From assembly GCA_900637275.1 (NCBI GenBank), contig LR134362.1, positions 1,426,001 to 1,490,000 on the forward strand: 64,000 nucleotides of DNA, written 5' to 3'. The notes under the pieces are model-generated. The model made no database searches. It was not told the origin of the DNA and worked only from the letters and a program-made list of their open reading frames with translations. The position numbers and the translations under genes were made by a program. This stretch comes from [Pasteurella] aerogenes (lineage in GTDB: Bacteria; Pseudomonadota; Gammaproteobacteria; Enterobacterales; Pasteurellaceae). Below, one piece after another: positions 8,100 to 16,467 of this stretch. Every line of letters starts with the position of its first letter. The first letter of the stretch is position 1.

Positions 8100-8108
8100 G
8101 ATTTCGTA

Positions 8109-8139
8109 AAGCGGTTTGTTTATAACAAACCGCTTTTTT
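8109..8139 (+). terminator. Terminator of the tRNA-fMet gene
   Basis: AAGCGGTTTGTT pairs perfectly with AACAAACCGCTT around a three-base loop, followed by TTTT. It lies 9 bases after the tRNA. Confidence 0.9.
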
Positions 8140-8221
8140 GTTATGCTGAAAACAAACAAAAGTGCGGTCATTTTTTACGTTGTTTTTTATAAATATTCGT
8201 GGCAATGCCATTTTACTAGCA

Positions 8222-8246
8222 TAAAAAAACCATCATTGCTGATGGT
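8222..8246 (-). terminator. Terminator of the cold-shock gene
   Basis: On the minus strand ACCATCA, a four-base loop and TGATGGT are followed by seven T. It lies about 20 bases after the stop of the cold-shock gene. Confidence 0.88.
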
Positions 8247-8267
8247 CTTTGTTCTCTCTTGATTTGA

Positions 8268-8477
8268 CTAAACTAAAACAGCGACGTTTTCCGCTTTTTT
8301 ACCACGTTTATCATCAATAATATCGAAAGTCACTGCTTGACCTTCTTTTAAAGTGCGAAACCCATTGGTTTGAATGGCTGAAAAATGAACAAATACATCT
8401 TCACCATTTTCCGCTTGTAAAAAACCAAATCCTTTTGTTTCGTTGAACCATTTAACGGTTCCTTTACTTTGTGACAT
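8268..8477 (-). CDS. Cold-shock family protein
   Basis: A 69-residue single-domain OB-fold protein that binds single-stranded RNA and DNA and melts RNA secondary structure. RNP1 is KGFGFL and RNP2 is VFVHFSAI, with the usual GTVKWFNETKGFGF start. Unlike CspD, no long C-terminal extension is present; it falls among the CspA-type proteins, and I do not assign a paralogue letter. It is monocistronic, with an AGGAT ribosome site and a strong terminator. The 184 bases upstream toward mpl show no other gene. Confidence 0.93.
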   Translation of the reverse strand: MSQSKGTVKWFNETKGFGFLQAENGEDVFVHFSAIQTNGFRTLKEGQAVTFDIIDDKRGKKAENVAVLV

Positions 8478-8661
8478 TACATAATCCTAATAAATAAAAA
8501 TCTTGAGATAGCGCTATAAAATATGGTGATATAAAACAAATTTTTTAATTTAGCCAGTCAATTATTCGTGCTATCCATTACACCTTTACGATAAAGGCAA
8601 TGCCATACTAACAGTATATTTTATAAATAGCACGCTTTATTTTGCGATAATATCAAATTTC

Positions 8662-10029
8662 TTACTTTGTCGATAATTTATCCAATAATTTTTGGTGAAT
8701 ACCACCAAAACTTCCGTTTGACATCACCAAAATATGATCGCTTTCACGCGCCTCTGCGACCACCATATCGACTAATTTATCAATATTTCCCGACCAGCTT
8801 GCCGGTTGCACACATTGATTAGCAATCTCCACCACATCCCAAGGAATGCTGTCCGGTTGCAATAAAAAGACATGATCCGCACGCGCCAACGCAGGAGCAA
8901 TTTCGTCTTTATGCACACCCATTTTCATAGTGTTAGAACGCGGCTCCAATACCGCTAAAATGCGCACGCCACCGCCTACTTTATCGCGAAGTGCGGTCAA
9001 TGTTGCAAGAATTTCCGCTGGATGGTGAGCAAAATCATCATACACCGTCACGCCATTCACCTGCCCTTTCACTTCCAAACGGCGTTTGGCATTCACAAAA
9101 CTGGATAAGGCTTTACAGGCATTTTCAATACTCACCCCCGCATGATGCGCCGCAGCAATCGCCATCAAGGCATTATGCATATTATGCTGTCCGACAATAT
9201 TCCATTGTACTTCGCCTGCTTTTTCGCCATTATGATACACTTCAAAATGCGAACTATCATTCGTCAAACGTTCCGCATACCATTGTTGATCTTTACCCAA
9301 ATATTGACATTGCGACCAGCAGCCCATCTCCAAGGTTTCTTTAACACTTTGTTCATTAGCAACGGACAAAATTCGCCCACTTGCTGGGATGGTGCGGATC
9401 ATGTGATGAAATTGGCGTTGAATGGCTTTTAAATCGTCAAAAATATCTGCATGATCAAAACCAATATTATTGATGATCAATGTTTTTGGATTGTAATGCA
9501 CAAATTTTGAACGCTTATCAAAAAATGCAGTATCATATTCATCCGCTTCGATTACAAAAAACGGACTTTTGCCTAAACGAGCGGATGTCCCAAAATTCCC
9601 AGCAATACCGCCAATCAAAAAGCCGGGTTCCAAGCCATTCTGTTCTAAAATCCAGCTTAACATACCGGTGGTTGTGGTTTTACCATGGGTTCCGGAAACT
9701 GCCAACACCCAACGATCACGCAATAAATGATCATGTAGCCATTGTGGACCAGAAGTATAAGGGAGATTATTTTCCAATACATATTCGACACAGGGATTTC
9801 CGCGTTTCATCGCGTTACCGATCACCACCAAATCCGGCGCTGGTTGCAATTGGGAAATGTCATAGTGGGGAATAATTTCAATACCGCTCTCTTGTAAAAA
9901 TGTACTCATTGGCGGGTAAACATTAGTATCCGAGCCGGTCACTTTGTAGCCCATTTGTTTCGCGATAATCGCAATACCACCCATAAATGTGCCACAAATA
10001 CCTAAAATATGAAGATGTTTTATTGTCAT
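8662..10029 (-). CDS. mpl: UDP-N-acetylmuramate:L-alanyl-gamma-D-glutamyl-meso-DAP ligase Mpl
   Basis: Mpl is the murein-recycling ligase that joins the imported tripeptide to UDP-MurNAc. It belongs to the Mur ligase family: the ATP loop is SGTHGKTTTTGM at about residues 109-120, with the N-terminal Rossmann domain LHILGICGTFMGGIA and the C-terminal domain after AKRRLEVKG (DDFAHHPAEI at about 332-341). The length of 455 residues fits Mpl rather than MurC, whose tripeptide-adding chemistry differs. It is transcribed alone, away from fbp. Confidence 0.94.
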   Translation of the reverse strand: MTIKHLHILGICGTFMGGIAIIAKQMGYKVTGSDTNVYPPMSTFLQESGIEIIPHYDISQLQPAPDLVVIGNAMKRGNPCVEYVLENNLPYTSGPQWLHDHLLRDRWVLAVSGTHGKTTTTGMLSWILEQNGLEPGFLIGGIAGNFGTSARLGKSPFFVIEADEYDTAFFDKRSKFVHYNPKTLIINNIGFDHADIFDDLKAIQRQFHHMIRTIPASGRILSVANEQSVKETLEMGCWSQCQYLGKDQQWYAERLTNDSSHFEVYHNGEKAGEVQWNIVGQHNMHNALMAIAAAHHAGVSIENACKALSSFVNAKRRLEVKGQVNGVTVYDDFAHHPAEILATLTALRDKVGGGVRILAVLEPRSNTMKMGVHKDEIAPALARADHVFLLQPDSIPWDVVEIANQCVQPASWSGNIDKLVDMVVAEARESDHILVMSNGSFGGIHQKLLDKLSTK

Positions 10030-10069
10030 TTTTGTCTCTTATCAAAAAATTATGTAACTTTTACAAAAA

Positions 10070-10134
10070 AAGTGTGGGTTAGATCACAGAGTTTAAAATC
10101 TGTCTTATTATCTTAAAGTCAAGGTTGCTATAAT
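10070..10134 (+). promoter_or_regulatory. CRP site and promoter of fbp
   Basis: A CRP-type site has core TGTGG-GTTAGA-TCACA (10073-10088), one base from the consensus TGTGA-N6-TCACA. A clear -10 box TATAAT is at 10129-10134, with no good -35 box. The site centre is about 60 bases before the expected start point, the class I position. This fits cAMP-CRP activation of a gluconeogenic gene. Confidence 0.7.
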
Positions 10135-10184
10135 AAATCAACTTTCCGAGAGAGTAAAATTTATTCCAAAAATAAGGATACTAT

Positions 10185-11186
10185 ATGAAAACATTAGGTC
10201 AATTTGTTATTGAAAAACAAGCCGAATATCCCAATGCCAAGGGAGAATTATCCGGCATTCTTTCCTCCATCCGTTTAGTGGCAAAAGTGATTCACCGCGA
10301 CATCAACCGCGCTGGTTTAACCAATAATATCATTGGTAACAACGGGGTAGAAAATGTACAAGGGGAAGCGCAGATGAAACTGGATTTATTTGCGCACAAC
10401 ACCATGAAACAAGCATTAATTACACGCGAAGAAGTTGCAGGATTTGCTTCCGAAGAAGAAGAAAATTTCGTCGCATTTGATACCGAACGCGGCAGAAATG
10501 CCAAATATGTCATCTTAACCGATCCGCTTGACGGTTCTTCCAATATCGACGTCAACGTCGCCGTCGGTACTATTTTCTCTATCTATCGCCGCGTTTCTCC
10601 AATCGGTACACCGGTGACATTGGAAGATTTCTTACAACCGGGTAATCGCCAAGTTGCTGCCGGTTATATTGTTTATGGTTCCTCCACTATGCTAGTTTAT
10701 ACCACGGGTAACGGTGTCAACGGATTTACCTATGATCCGTCTTTAGGTGTATTTTGTCTTTCCCATGAAAATATCCAAATTCCACAAAGCGGCAAAATCT
10801 ACTCCATTAACGAAGGACAATATTTAAAATTCCCAATGGGCGTAAAAAAATACATTAAATATTGCCAAGAAGAAGACAAAGCGACTTCTCGTCCTTATAC
10901 ATCCCGCTATATCGGCTCCTTAGTTTCCGATTTCCATCGAAATATGTTAAAAGGCGGAATTTATATTTATCCAAGCGCCACCAACTATCCAAATGGTAAG
11001 CTGCGCTTATTATATGAAGGTAACCCAATGGCATTCTTAGCGGAACAAGCCGGCGGCATCGCCAGTGACGGATATCGTCGCATTTTAGATATTCAACCAA
11101 CCGCCTTACACGAACGCGTTCCGTTGTTTATCGGCTCAAAAGAGATGGTCAACAAAGCGCAAGACTTTATGCGCGAATTCGGTTAA
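10185..11186 (+). CDS. fbp: Class I fructose-1,6-bisphosphatase
   Basis: This enzyme hydrolyses fructose 1,6-bisphosphate to fructose 6-phosphate in gluconeogenesis. The metal and phosphate motif DPLDGSSNIDVNVAVGT is at about residues 113-129, and the substrate region RYIGSLVSDFHRN is near residues 243-255. The length of 333 residues matches bacterial class I enzymes. An AAGGA ribosome site sits 10 bases before the ATG. It is monocistronic, with its own CRP-linked promoter and terminator. Confidence 0.96.
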   Translation: MKTLGQFVIEKQAEYPNAKGELSGILSSIRLVAKVIHRDINRAGLTNNIIGNNGVENVQGEAQMKLDLFAHNTMKQALITREEVAGFASEEEENFVAFDTERGRNAKYVILTDPLDGSSNIDVNVAVGTIFSIYRRVSPIGTPVTLEDFLQPGNRQVAAGYIVYGSSTMLVYTTGNGVNGFTYDPSLGVFCLSHENIQIPQSGKIYSINEGQYLKFPMGVKKYIKYCQEEDKATSRPYTSRYIGSLVSDFHRNMLKGGIYIYPSATNYPNGKLRLLYEGNPMAFLAEQAGGIASDGYRRILDIQPTALHERVPLFIGSKEMVNKAQDFMREFG

Positions 11187-11206
11187 TCTCGCCCATTCAC
11201 TCAAAC

Positions 11207-11251
11207 ATACCGCCACGAAAGCTGAAATCTCGGCATTGTGGCGGTATCATT
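11207..11251 (+). terminator. Terminator of fbp
   Basis: A ten-base perfect stem, ATACCGCCAC with GTGGCGGTAT, encloses a 21-base loop and is followed by CATTTT. It lies 20 bases after the fbp stop. Confidence 0.7.
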
Positions 11252-11391
11252 TTCTATAAAATATCATCGCCATGTAAAAAACGTAAAAAGTGCGGTTAAA
11301 ATTTAAGAAATTTTACTCATCTAAATGGATAAATACATTACAATAGGCTTATCGTATAAAGCAGAAATCCATCAATGATGACGAGGAAAAT

Positions 11392-11817
11392 ATGTGGCAT
11401 TGCAAACCCTTTAACGCGCTGACAACGACAGAGCTTTTTCACATTTATCAAGTCCGCGTAGCAGTGTTTGTGGTGGAACAGGCATGTGCTTATCCTGAAG
11501 TAGATGAAAAAGATCTAATCGCGCAGCATCTTTTTTACCAAGAAAATGGAAAAATTCTTGCCTACGCTCGAATTATTCCCTCTGAAAGTGCGGTGCATTT
11601 TGGGCGAGTTTTAGTGGTCGAAACCGCCCGTCATTTAGGTCTAGGACGACAATTAATCGAGAAAGTCTTAACTGAAATCCAACGCCAATGGGCGGACAAA
11701 CCAATTCATATTCAAGCGCAAACCTACCTACGAGATTTCTATGCATCCTTTGGTTTTCAAGCCATATCAGAAGCCTATTTAGAAGACGGTATCCCGCATA
11801 TTGATATGGAAAAATAA
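11392..11817 (+). CDS. elaA: ElaA-type GNAT N-acetyltransferase
   Basis: This is a 141-residue GNAT protein of the ElaA family. The N-terminal YQVRVAVFVVEQACAYPEVDEKD is the family signature (start of VFVVEQ near residue 27), and acetyl-CoA motif A is present as RVLVVETARHLGLGRQLIE at about residues 70-88. The natural substrate of ElaA is not established. The gene has a GACGAGG ribosome site and is followed after 2 bases by the YjbR-family gene, so they form an operon. Confidence 0.88.
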   Translation: MWHCKPFNALTTTELFHIYQVRVAVFVVEQACAYPEVDEKDLIAQHLFYQENGKILAYARIIPSESAVHFGRVLVVETARHLGLGRQLIEKVLTEIQRQWADKPIHIQAQTYLRDFYASFGFQAISEAYLEDGIPHIDMEK

Positions 11818-11819
11818 TC

Positions 11820-12176
11820 ATGAACGCCACACATTTTACTGTTCAAATTCAACAACGTTATGGCATAAAAGCTGAATATCCGTGGGCAAAATTTCCCGAT
11901 TACGCCATATTCCGCCACGCTCATCACCGCAAATGGTTTGCACTATTGATGAACATTACCGCCAATAAAATCGGTTTAGCCAGTAGGGATGAAATCAATA
12001 TTGTAAACCTCAAAGCCAAACCGGAGGAAGTCGGATCTTTGCGTAGGATAAAAGGAATTTATCCCGCTTATCATATGAATAAAGAGCATTGGATCAGCGT
12101 GCATTTAGGCGAAATTGAAGAAACATTGCTGTGGGAATTACTGGATGAAAGTTTTTATTTGACGGTAAAAAAATAA
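11820..12176 (+). CDS. MmcQ/YjbR family protein
   Basis: This 118-residue protein belongs to the YjbR/MmcQ family (DUF419), which has a CyaY-like fold and a suspected nucleic-acid-binding role. The family features seen are AEYPWAKFPDYAIFRHA near the N-terminus, KWFALLMN, NLKAKPEEVGSLR and YHMNKEHWISVHL. Its start follows the elaA stop by two bases. Function is not known with certainty. Confidence 0.82.
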   Translation: MNATHFTVQIQQRYGIKAEYPWAKFPDYAIFRHAHHRKWFALLMNITANKIGLASRDEINIVNLKAKPEEVGSLRRIKGIYPAYHMNKEHWISVHLGEIEETLLWELLDESFYLTVKK

Positions 12177-12226
12177 AAGTGCAGTGGAATTTATAGTTAT
12201 TTTTTATATAAAAACACTGTTCTCTT

Positions 12227-12487
12227 TTAATTATCCAAACTAAATCTCACTTGCATCTCTTGAATCACTTCTATCGGATCTAATTCTAACCCTTTACAAT
12301 ATTGAATAAATTCAAAAATATCCAAACGTCTATCACCGGTTTCAACTTTACCGATAAAAGAATGAACAACGCCCAACTTAGCTCCCATCTCACGCTGTGA
12401 GAGTCCTAAGTCTTTTCTACGCTGCAATAATAATTCTCTTAACCAGAGATGTTCATCAGAATGAACAGATAATCTTAAATTTCCCAT
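12227..12487 (-). CDS. Small XRE-family transcriptional regulator
   Basis: An 86-residue protein made almost entirely of a Cro/C1-type helix-turn-helix: RRKDLGLSQREMGAKLGVVH is the HTH core at about residues 24-43, followed by FIGKVETGDRRLDIFEF. Residues after 70 are too few for a sensor domain. It is transcribed away from the membrane-protein gene at 12550, and the 62 bases between them carry three copies of AGGTACA over two facing promoters, so autoregulation is likely. The leader would be only about 12 bases long. Confidence 0.88.
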   Translation of the reverse strand: MGNLRLSVHSDEHLWLRELLLQRRKDLGLSQREMGAKLGVVHSFIGKVETGDRRLDIFEFIQYCKGLELDPIEVIQEMQVRFSLDN

Positions 12488-12535
12488 TGCACCTATTTTA
12501 GGTACAATGTAAAATGTACCTGTTTTAGGTACAAT
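12487..12535. promoter_or_regulatory. Three-copy AGGTACA operator over facing promoters
   Basis: AGGTACA occurs at 12500-12506 and 12527-12533, and its exact inverse TGTACCT at 12515-12521. The first two sites form a perfect inverted repeat with an eight-base spacer. Rightward promoter: TTGCAC (12487-12492), 17 bases, TAAAAT (12510-12515). Leftward promoter: TTGTAC (12534-12529), 17 bases, TACATT (12511-12506). Both promoters are covered by the repeats. Confidence 0.7.
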
Positions 12536-12549
12536 ATTAAGGAGAAATT

Positions 12550-12963
12550 ATGACATTTTGGCAAAAAACTTTTGGCGGGTTAAATCTCCCATACTACATT
12601 CGCCATTTTCTTTTTGGTCTTATCTTTTTTGTATTCTTTGTTGTAACACTTGTTGTGAATAACCAACACGCATCAATAGAAAAAAATATCGCTGATATTA
12701 TCCTGTTCAGCATTTTGCAACTACTTTATCCTTATTCAAGATTTGTGTATGAATCTGTTATCGGCTATATCATGGGAGAAAATGTATTTTTCATCAATTC
12801 GCTCATTATGTTACTAGCAAAATTCATCACGATGGCAATGTGCTGGATATTTTCATTTGTAATCGCACCAATTGGATTGGCGTATTTATATTACTATTAT
12901 TCTCGACAAGAAAAGAAAGAAAAGGAAGAGGGAAAGGATACAATACAACCCAAAGCCGACTAA
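12550..12963 (+). CDS. Small membrane protein of unknown function
   Basis: I do not recognise this 137-residue protein. It has a hydrophobic segment at about residues 19-41 (LFGLIFFVFFVVTLVV), a second at about 47-63, and a long one at about 82-114 ending in a YLYYYY run. A highly charged, lysine- and glutamate-rich cytoplasmic tail (RQEKKEKEEGK) follows. An AAGGAG ribosome site is 6 bases before the ATG. It faces the XRE gene across a shared operator and is probably its regulatory target. The following yjjV gene is convergent. Confidence 0.75.
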   Translation: MTFWQKTFGGLNLPYYIRHFLFGLIFFVFFVVTLVVNNQHASIEKNIADIILFSILQLLYPYSRFVYESVIGYIMGENVFFINSLIMLLAKFITMAMCWIFSFVIAPIGLAYLYYYYSRQEKKEKEEGKDTIQPKAD

Positions 12964-12986
12964 AATTAATATTGATAAACGCGCGA

Positions 12987-13778
12987 TTATTCACCAAATA
13001 ACGCCACACTATTACGCCAGATTTGATCTTCAATCATCTCTGGCGTTTCTTGTCTTAGGCTACATAATGCATTAAAGACATTTACAATGCGCTGCGGTCG
13101 GTTAGGCTGACCTTGAAAGCCGAAAACCGGCATATCCGGCGTATCCGTTTCCAGCACGAGGCTGTCTAAAGGAAGTTTGCTGATAGTTTGTCGGGTTTTA
13201 TTTGCTCGTTGATAGGTAATCGTGCCACCGACGCCAATTTTATAGCCCAGATCCACAAAACGTTTTGCTTGATCGTAGCTGCCGGAAAATCCGTGTACCA
13301 CGCCACATTTTGGCAATGCAATACGTTTTAGAAAAACAATTAATTGATCATGTGATTTACGCGAATGCAAATTCACCGGTAAGTTAAATTGTTTAGCAAA
13401 GGACAATTGCGCCTCCAAAAAGTCACATTGTTTGCGCCACAATGTCTCGCTTAACAACGTCTCCACACCGCGTTCCAAACCAATTTCCGCCACGGCACTA
13501 CAAGCCGAACCACGTTGATAAAGCGCTTGAGCCAGTCGTTCTAAATCCGAAAATTGGTGCTGCTCAATATACAACGGGTGCAAACCCAATCCGTAATAGA
13601 GCTGGTTAGGGTAAAGTGCGGTCATTTTTTCGATAGTTTTAAAATCCTTTTCTAATACCGCCACAATCAAGATTTTTTCCACCCCCGCCGCTTGCGCATT
13701 ATCCATTAATTGCGCCAATGGCTCAGAGGTCATCTGAGCCAGATAATCTAAATGAGTATGGGTATCAAAAAACGCCAT
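12987..13778 (-). CDS. yjjV: TatD-family metal-dependent hydrolase YjjV
   Basis: This TIM-barrel amidohydrolase-like protein belongs to the TatD family of divalent-metal nucleases. The metal motif HxH is in FFDTHTHLDYL at the N-terminus, a histidine pair follows in LHSRKSHD and VVHGFSG, and the C-terminal aspartate is in LVLETDTPDMPVFGFQGQ. That last motif and GYKIGVGGTITY are characteristic of YjjV. The length of 263 residues is normal. It follows ppiA by 12 bases on the same strand. Confidence 0.9.
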   Translation of the reverse strand: MAFFDTHTHLDYLAQMTSEPLAQLMDNAQAAGVEKILIVAVLEKDFKTIEKMTALYPNQLYYGLGLHPLYIEQHQFSDLERLAQALYQRGSACSAVAEIGLERGVETLLSETLWRKQCDFLEAQLSFAKQFNLPVNLHSRKSHDQLIVFLKRIALPKCGVVHGFSGSYDQAKRFVDLGYKIGVGGTITYQRANKTRQTISKLPLDSLVLETDTPDMPVFGFQGQPNRPQRIVNVFNALCSLRQETPEMIEDQIWRNSVALFGE

Positions 13779-13790
13779 GCTTGACTCGTT

Positions 13791-14348
13791 TTATTTCACG
13801 CTCACCGATTGGATAATCACATCCGCTTTCGGCACATCGCGATAAAAACCGACGCTACCGGTTGACACTTTCGCAATTTTATCTACAACATCCATGCCTT
13901 GCGTGACGCGTCCGAAGACGGCATAACCATAACCTTGCGCACTTTTTTCTTTAAAATCTAAAAAATCGTTATCTTTCAAATTAATAAAAAACTGCGATGT
14001 GGCTGAATTCGGATCAGAGGTACGCGCCATGGCGATAGTACCGCGCTGATTTTTCAAGCCATTATCCGCTTCATTTTTTATTGGCGCATCAGTTGTTTTT
14101 TGTTGCATTCCCGCTGAAAAACCGCCACCTTGGATCATAAATCCGTCAATAACACGGTGAAAAAGCGTATTGTTGTAAAAACCTTTTTGTGCATAATGAA
14201 CAAAATTTTGGCTAGAAACCGGCGCATTTTGCTCATCCAACGCTACGGTAATATCGCCATAATTCGTATGTAAAACCACATCTTTGGCTTGTGCGCTTAA
14301 CGCCAATCCAAAGGCTGCAAGTGCGGTGATTATTTTGGCAGTTTTCAT
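13791..14348 (-). CDS. ppiA: Periplasmic peptidyl-prolyl cis-trans isomerase A (cyclophilin)
   Basis: A secreted cyclophilin that speeds proline isomerisation in periplasmic proteins. I chose ATG 14348: it has a TGGAGG ribosome site six bases before it and opens a clean Sec signal peptide (MKTAKIITALAAFGLALSAQA). An upstream in-frame start at 14408 would bury the signal. Cyclophilin active-site residues are seen in FHRVIDGFMIQGGG, MARTSDPNSATSQFFINL and GYAVFGRV. The mature part parallels ppiB next door, so the two are a duplicated pair with different cell locations. Confidence 0.94.
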   Translation of the reverse strand: MKTAKIITALAAFGLALSAQAKDVVLHTNYGDITVALDEQNAPVSSQNFVHYAQKGFYNNTLFHRVIDGFMIQGGGFSAGMQQKTTDAPIKNEADNGLKNQRGTIAMARTSDPNSATSQFFINLKDNDFLDFKEKSAQGYGYAVFGRVTQGMDVVDKIAKVSTGSVGFYRDVPKADVIIQSVSVK

Positions 14349-14425
14349 GATTTTCCTCCAACATCTGTTAGAAACGTCGTGCGACAGAAAGTGGGCAAAT
14401 GCCCACAATATCTGATGTTATACGA

Positions 14426-14935
14426 TTATTCTACGCTCACAGAAGTAATCACCACATCTTCCACCGGCACATCTTGATGGAACCCTTTATTGCCAGTTTT
14501 CACGCCTTTGATTTTATCGACCACGTCCATACCTTCAACCACTTCGCCAAATACCGCATAGCCCCATTCTTGTACCACAGTTTTGCCGAACATTTCTTTT
14601 TTACGGTGATCCAAGAAAGTATTATCCGCCACATTAATAAAAAATTGTGCACTGGCAGAGTGCGGATCGGAAGTACGCGCCATGGCAATACTACCGCGTT
14701 TGTTGCTTAACCCGTTGCCCGCTTCATTTTGGATCGGCGCTTTGGTATTTTTTTCACGCATCCCCACTTCCATTCCACCGCCTTGAATCATAAATCCATC
14801 AATAACACGGTGGAAAATTGTGTTATTATAGAAACCCTCTTTGCAGTAATTTAAAAAGTTTTCCGCCGTAATTGGTGCTTTCTCATGATTTAAGGCAATT
14901 TTAATATCGCCAAAATTGGTGTGTAATGTGATCAT
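14426..14935 (-). CDS. ppiB: Cytoplasmic peptidyl-prolyl cis-trans isomerase B (cyclophilin)
   Basis: A 169-residue cyclophilin without a signal peptide. The active-site segments FHRVIDGFMIQGGG, MARTSDPHSASAQFFINV and WGYAVFGEVVEGMDVV are intact. It lies 77 bases upstream of ppiA on the same strand and is about as long as the mature form of that protein. It is divergent from cysS, as in several related genomes. Confidence 0.95.
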   Translation of the reverse strand: MITLHTNFGDIKIALNHEKAPITAENFLNYCKEGFYNNTIFHRVIDGFMIQGGGMEVGMREKNTKAPIQNEAGNGLSNKRGSIAMARTSDPHSASAQFFINVADNTFLDHRKKEMFGKTVVQEWGYAVFGEVVEGMDVVDKIKGVKTGNKGFHQDVPVEDVVITSVSVE

Positions 14936-15040
14936 TTTGATTTCCTTATGAAATTAAAAGAGGTTTATTATTCCATAAATCGCAAAGAAGTGCTATAAAG
15001 TGCGGTGAGTTTTCCCCCCGAATTTTAAACTGGAACAACC

Positions 15041-16420
15041 ATGCTAAAAATATTTAATACATTAACCAGAGAAAAAGAAATTTTTAAACCGATTCAGCAA
15101 AATAAAGTCGGAATGTATGTGTGCGGCGTGACCGTTTATGATCTTTGCCATATCGGGCATGGCAGAACCTTTGTCTGTTTCGACGTGATCGCACGCTACT
15201 TACGTTATTTGGGTTATGAATTAACCTATGTACGCAATATTACCGACGTGGACGATAAAATCATCAAGCGCGCCTTGGAAAATAAAGAGACTTGCGAACA
15301 ATTAGTCGATCGCATGGTAGTGGAAATGTATCGCGATTTTGACGCTTTAAATATTTTACGTCCGGATTTTGAACCGCGCGCGACCCATCATATTCCAGAA
15401 ATCATTGATATTGTTGAAAAATTAATTCAAAAAGGTCATGCCTACGTCGCGCAAAACGGGGATGTGATGTTTGATGTGGAAAGTTTCAGTCAATATGGTC
15501 GCCTTTCGCGTCAAGATTTAAGTCAATTACAGGCCGGCGCTCGCGTGGAAATTTCAGAAATTAAGAAAAATCCGATGGATTTTGTGTTGTGGAAAATGTC
15601 CAAAGCCAATGAACCGAGCTGGGCTTCGCCTTGGGGAGCGGGGCGTCCCGGTTGGCATATCGAATGTTCGGCGATGAACTGCAAGCAACTTGGCGAACAT
15701 TTCGATATTCACGGTGGCGGTTCGGATTTGATGTTCCCGCATCATGAAAATGAAATTGCGCAATCTTGCTGCGCCCATGAAGGTGAATATGTGAACTATT
15801 GGATCCATTCCGGCATGATCATGGTGGATAAAGAAAAAATGTCAAAATCCCTTGGCAATTTCTTCACCATTCGTGATGTGTTGTCCCATTATGATGCGGA
15901 AAGTGTGCGCTATTTCTTATTAACCGCTCATTATCGTAGCCAACTAAATTACAGCGAAGAAAACTTGAATCTGGCGCATGGAGCGCTGGAGCGTTTATAT
16001 ACCGCCTTACGTGGTACGGATAAAAGTGCGGTCGCTTTTGGCGGAGAAAATTTTGTCGCCGAATTTAGCGATGCTATGAATGATGATTTTAATACGCCAA
16101 ATGCGATTTCTGTGCTGTTTGAAATGGCGCGCGAAGTCAATAAATTAAAAGCGGAAGATATGGTGAAAGCGAACGCACTAGCGGCAAGATTACGCGAATT
16201 AGCCAATATTTTAGGCTTGTTGGAGCAAGATCCGGAAGATTTTTTACAAGCAGGATCCAATGATGACGACGTGGCAAAAATCGAAGCCTTAATTCAACAA
16301 CGCAATGCTGCGCGCGCCGCGAAAGATTGGGCAAGCGCAGATGCCGCGCGCAATGCCTTGACTGCCATGGGAATTGTGTTGGAAGATGGCGCCAACGGAA
16401 CGACTTGGCGTAAAGCGTAA
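15041..16420 (+). CDS. cysS: Cysteinyl-tRNA synthetase
   Basis: A class I aminoacyl-tRNA synthetase. The HIGH motif is CHIGHGRTF at about residues 32-40 and the KMSKS motif is KEKMSKSLGNF near residue 267. Zinc ligands are visible as Cys28 in MYVCGVTVYD and in the WHIECSAM and HHENEIAQSCC segments. The length of 459 residues is normal. It is monocistronic, with an uptake signal in its 5' region and one inside the coding sequence. Confidence 0.97.
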   Translation: MLKIFNTLTREKEIFKPIQQNKVGMYVCGVTVYDLCHIGHGRTFVCFDVIARYLRYLGYELTYVRNITDVDDKIIKRALENKETCEQLVDRMVVEMYRDFDALNILRPDFEPRATHHIPEIIDIVEKLIQKGHAYVAQNGDVMFDVESFSQYGRLSRQDLSQLQAGARVEISEIKKNPMDFVLWKMSKANEPSWASPWGAGRPGWHIECSAMNCKQLGEHFDIHGGGSDLMFPHHENEIAQSCCAHEGEYVNYWIHSGMIMVDKEKMSKSLGNFFTIRDVLSHYDAESVRYFLLTAHYRSQLNYSEENLNLAHGALERLYTALRGTDKSAVAFGGENFVAEFSDAMNDDFNTPNAISVLFEMAREVNKLKAEDMVKANALAARLRELANILGLLEQDPEDFLQAGSNDDDVAKIEALIQQRNAARAAKDWASADAARNALTAMGIVLEDGANGTTWRKA

Positions 16421-16443
16421 AAATTTATCCATCAAAACGACAT

Positions 16444-16467
16444 AAAAAGCGGGATTTCCCGCTTTTT
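16444..16467. terminator. Bidirectional terminator between cysS and recC
   Basis: AAAAAGCGGGA and TCCCGCTTTTT form a near-perfect palindrome with A and T tracts on both sides, so it can stop both converging transcripts. It touches the recC stop codon. Confidence 0.88.
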
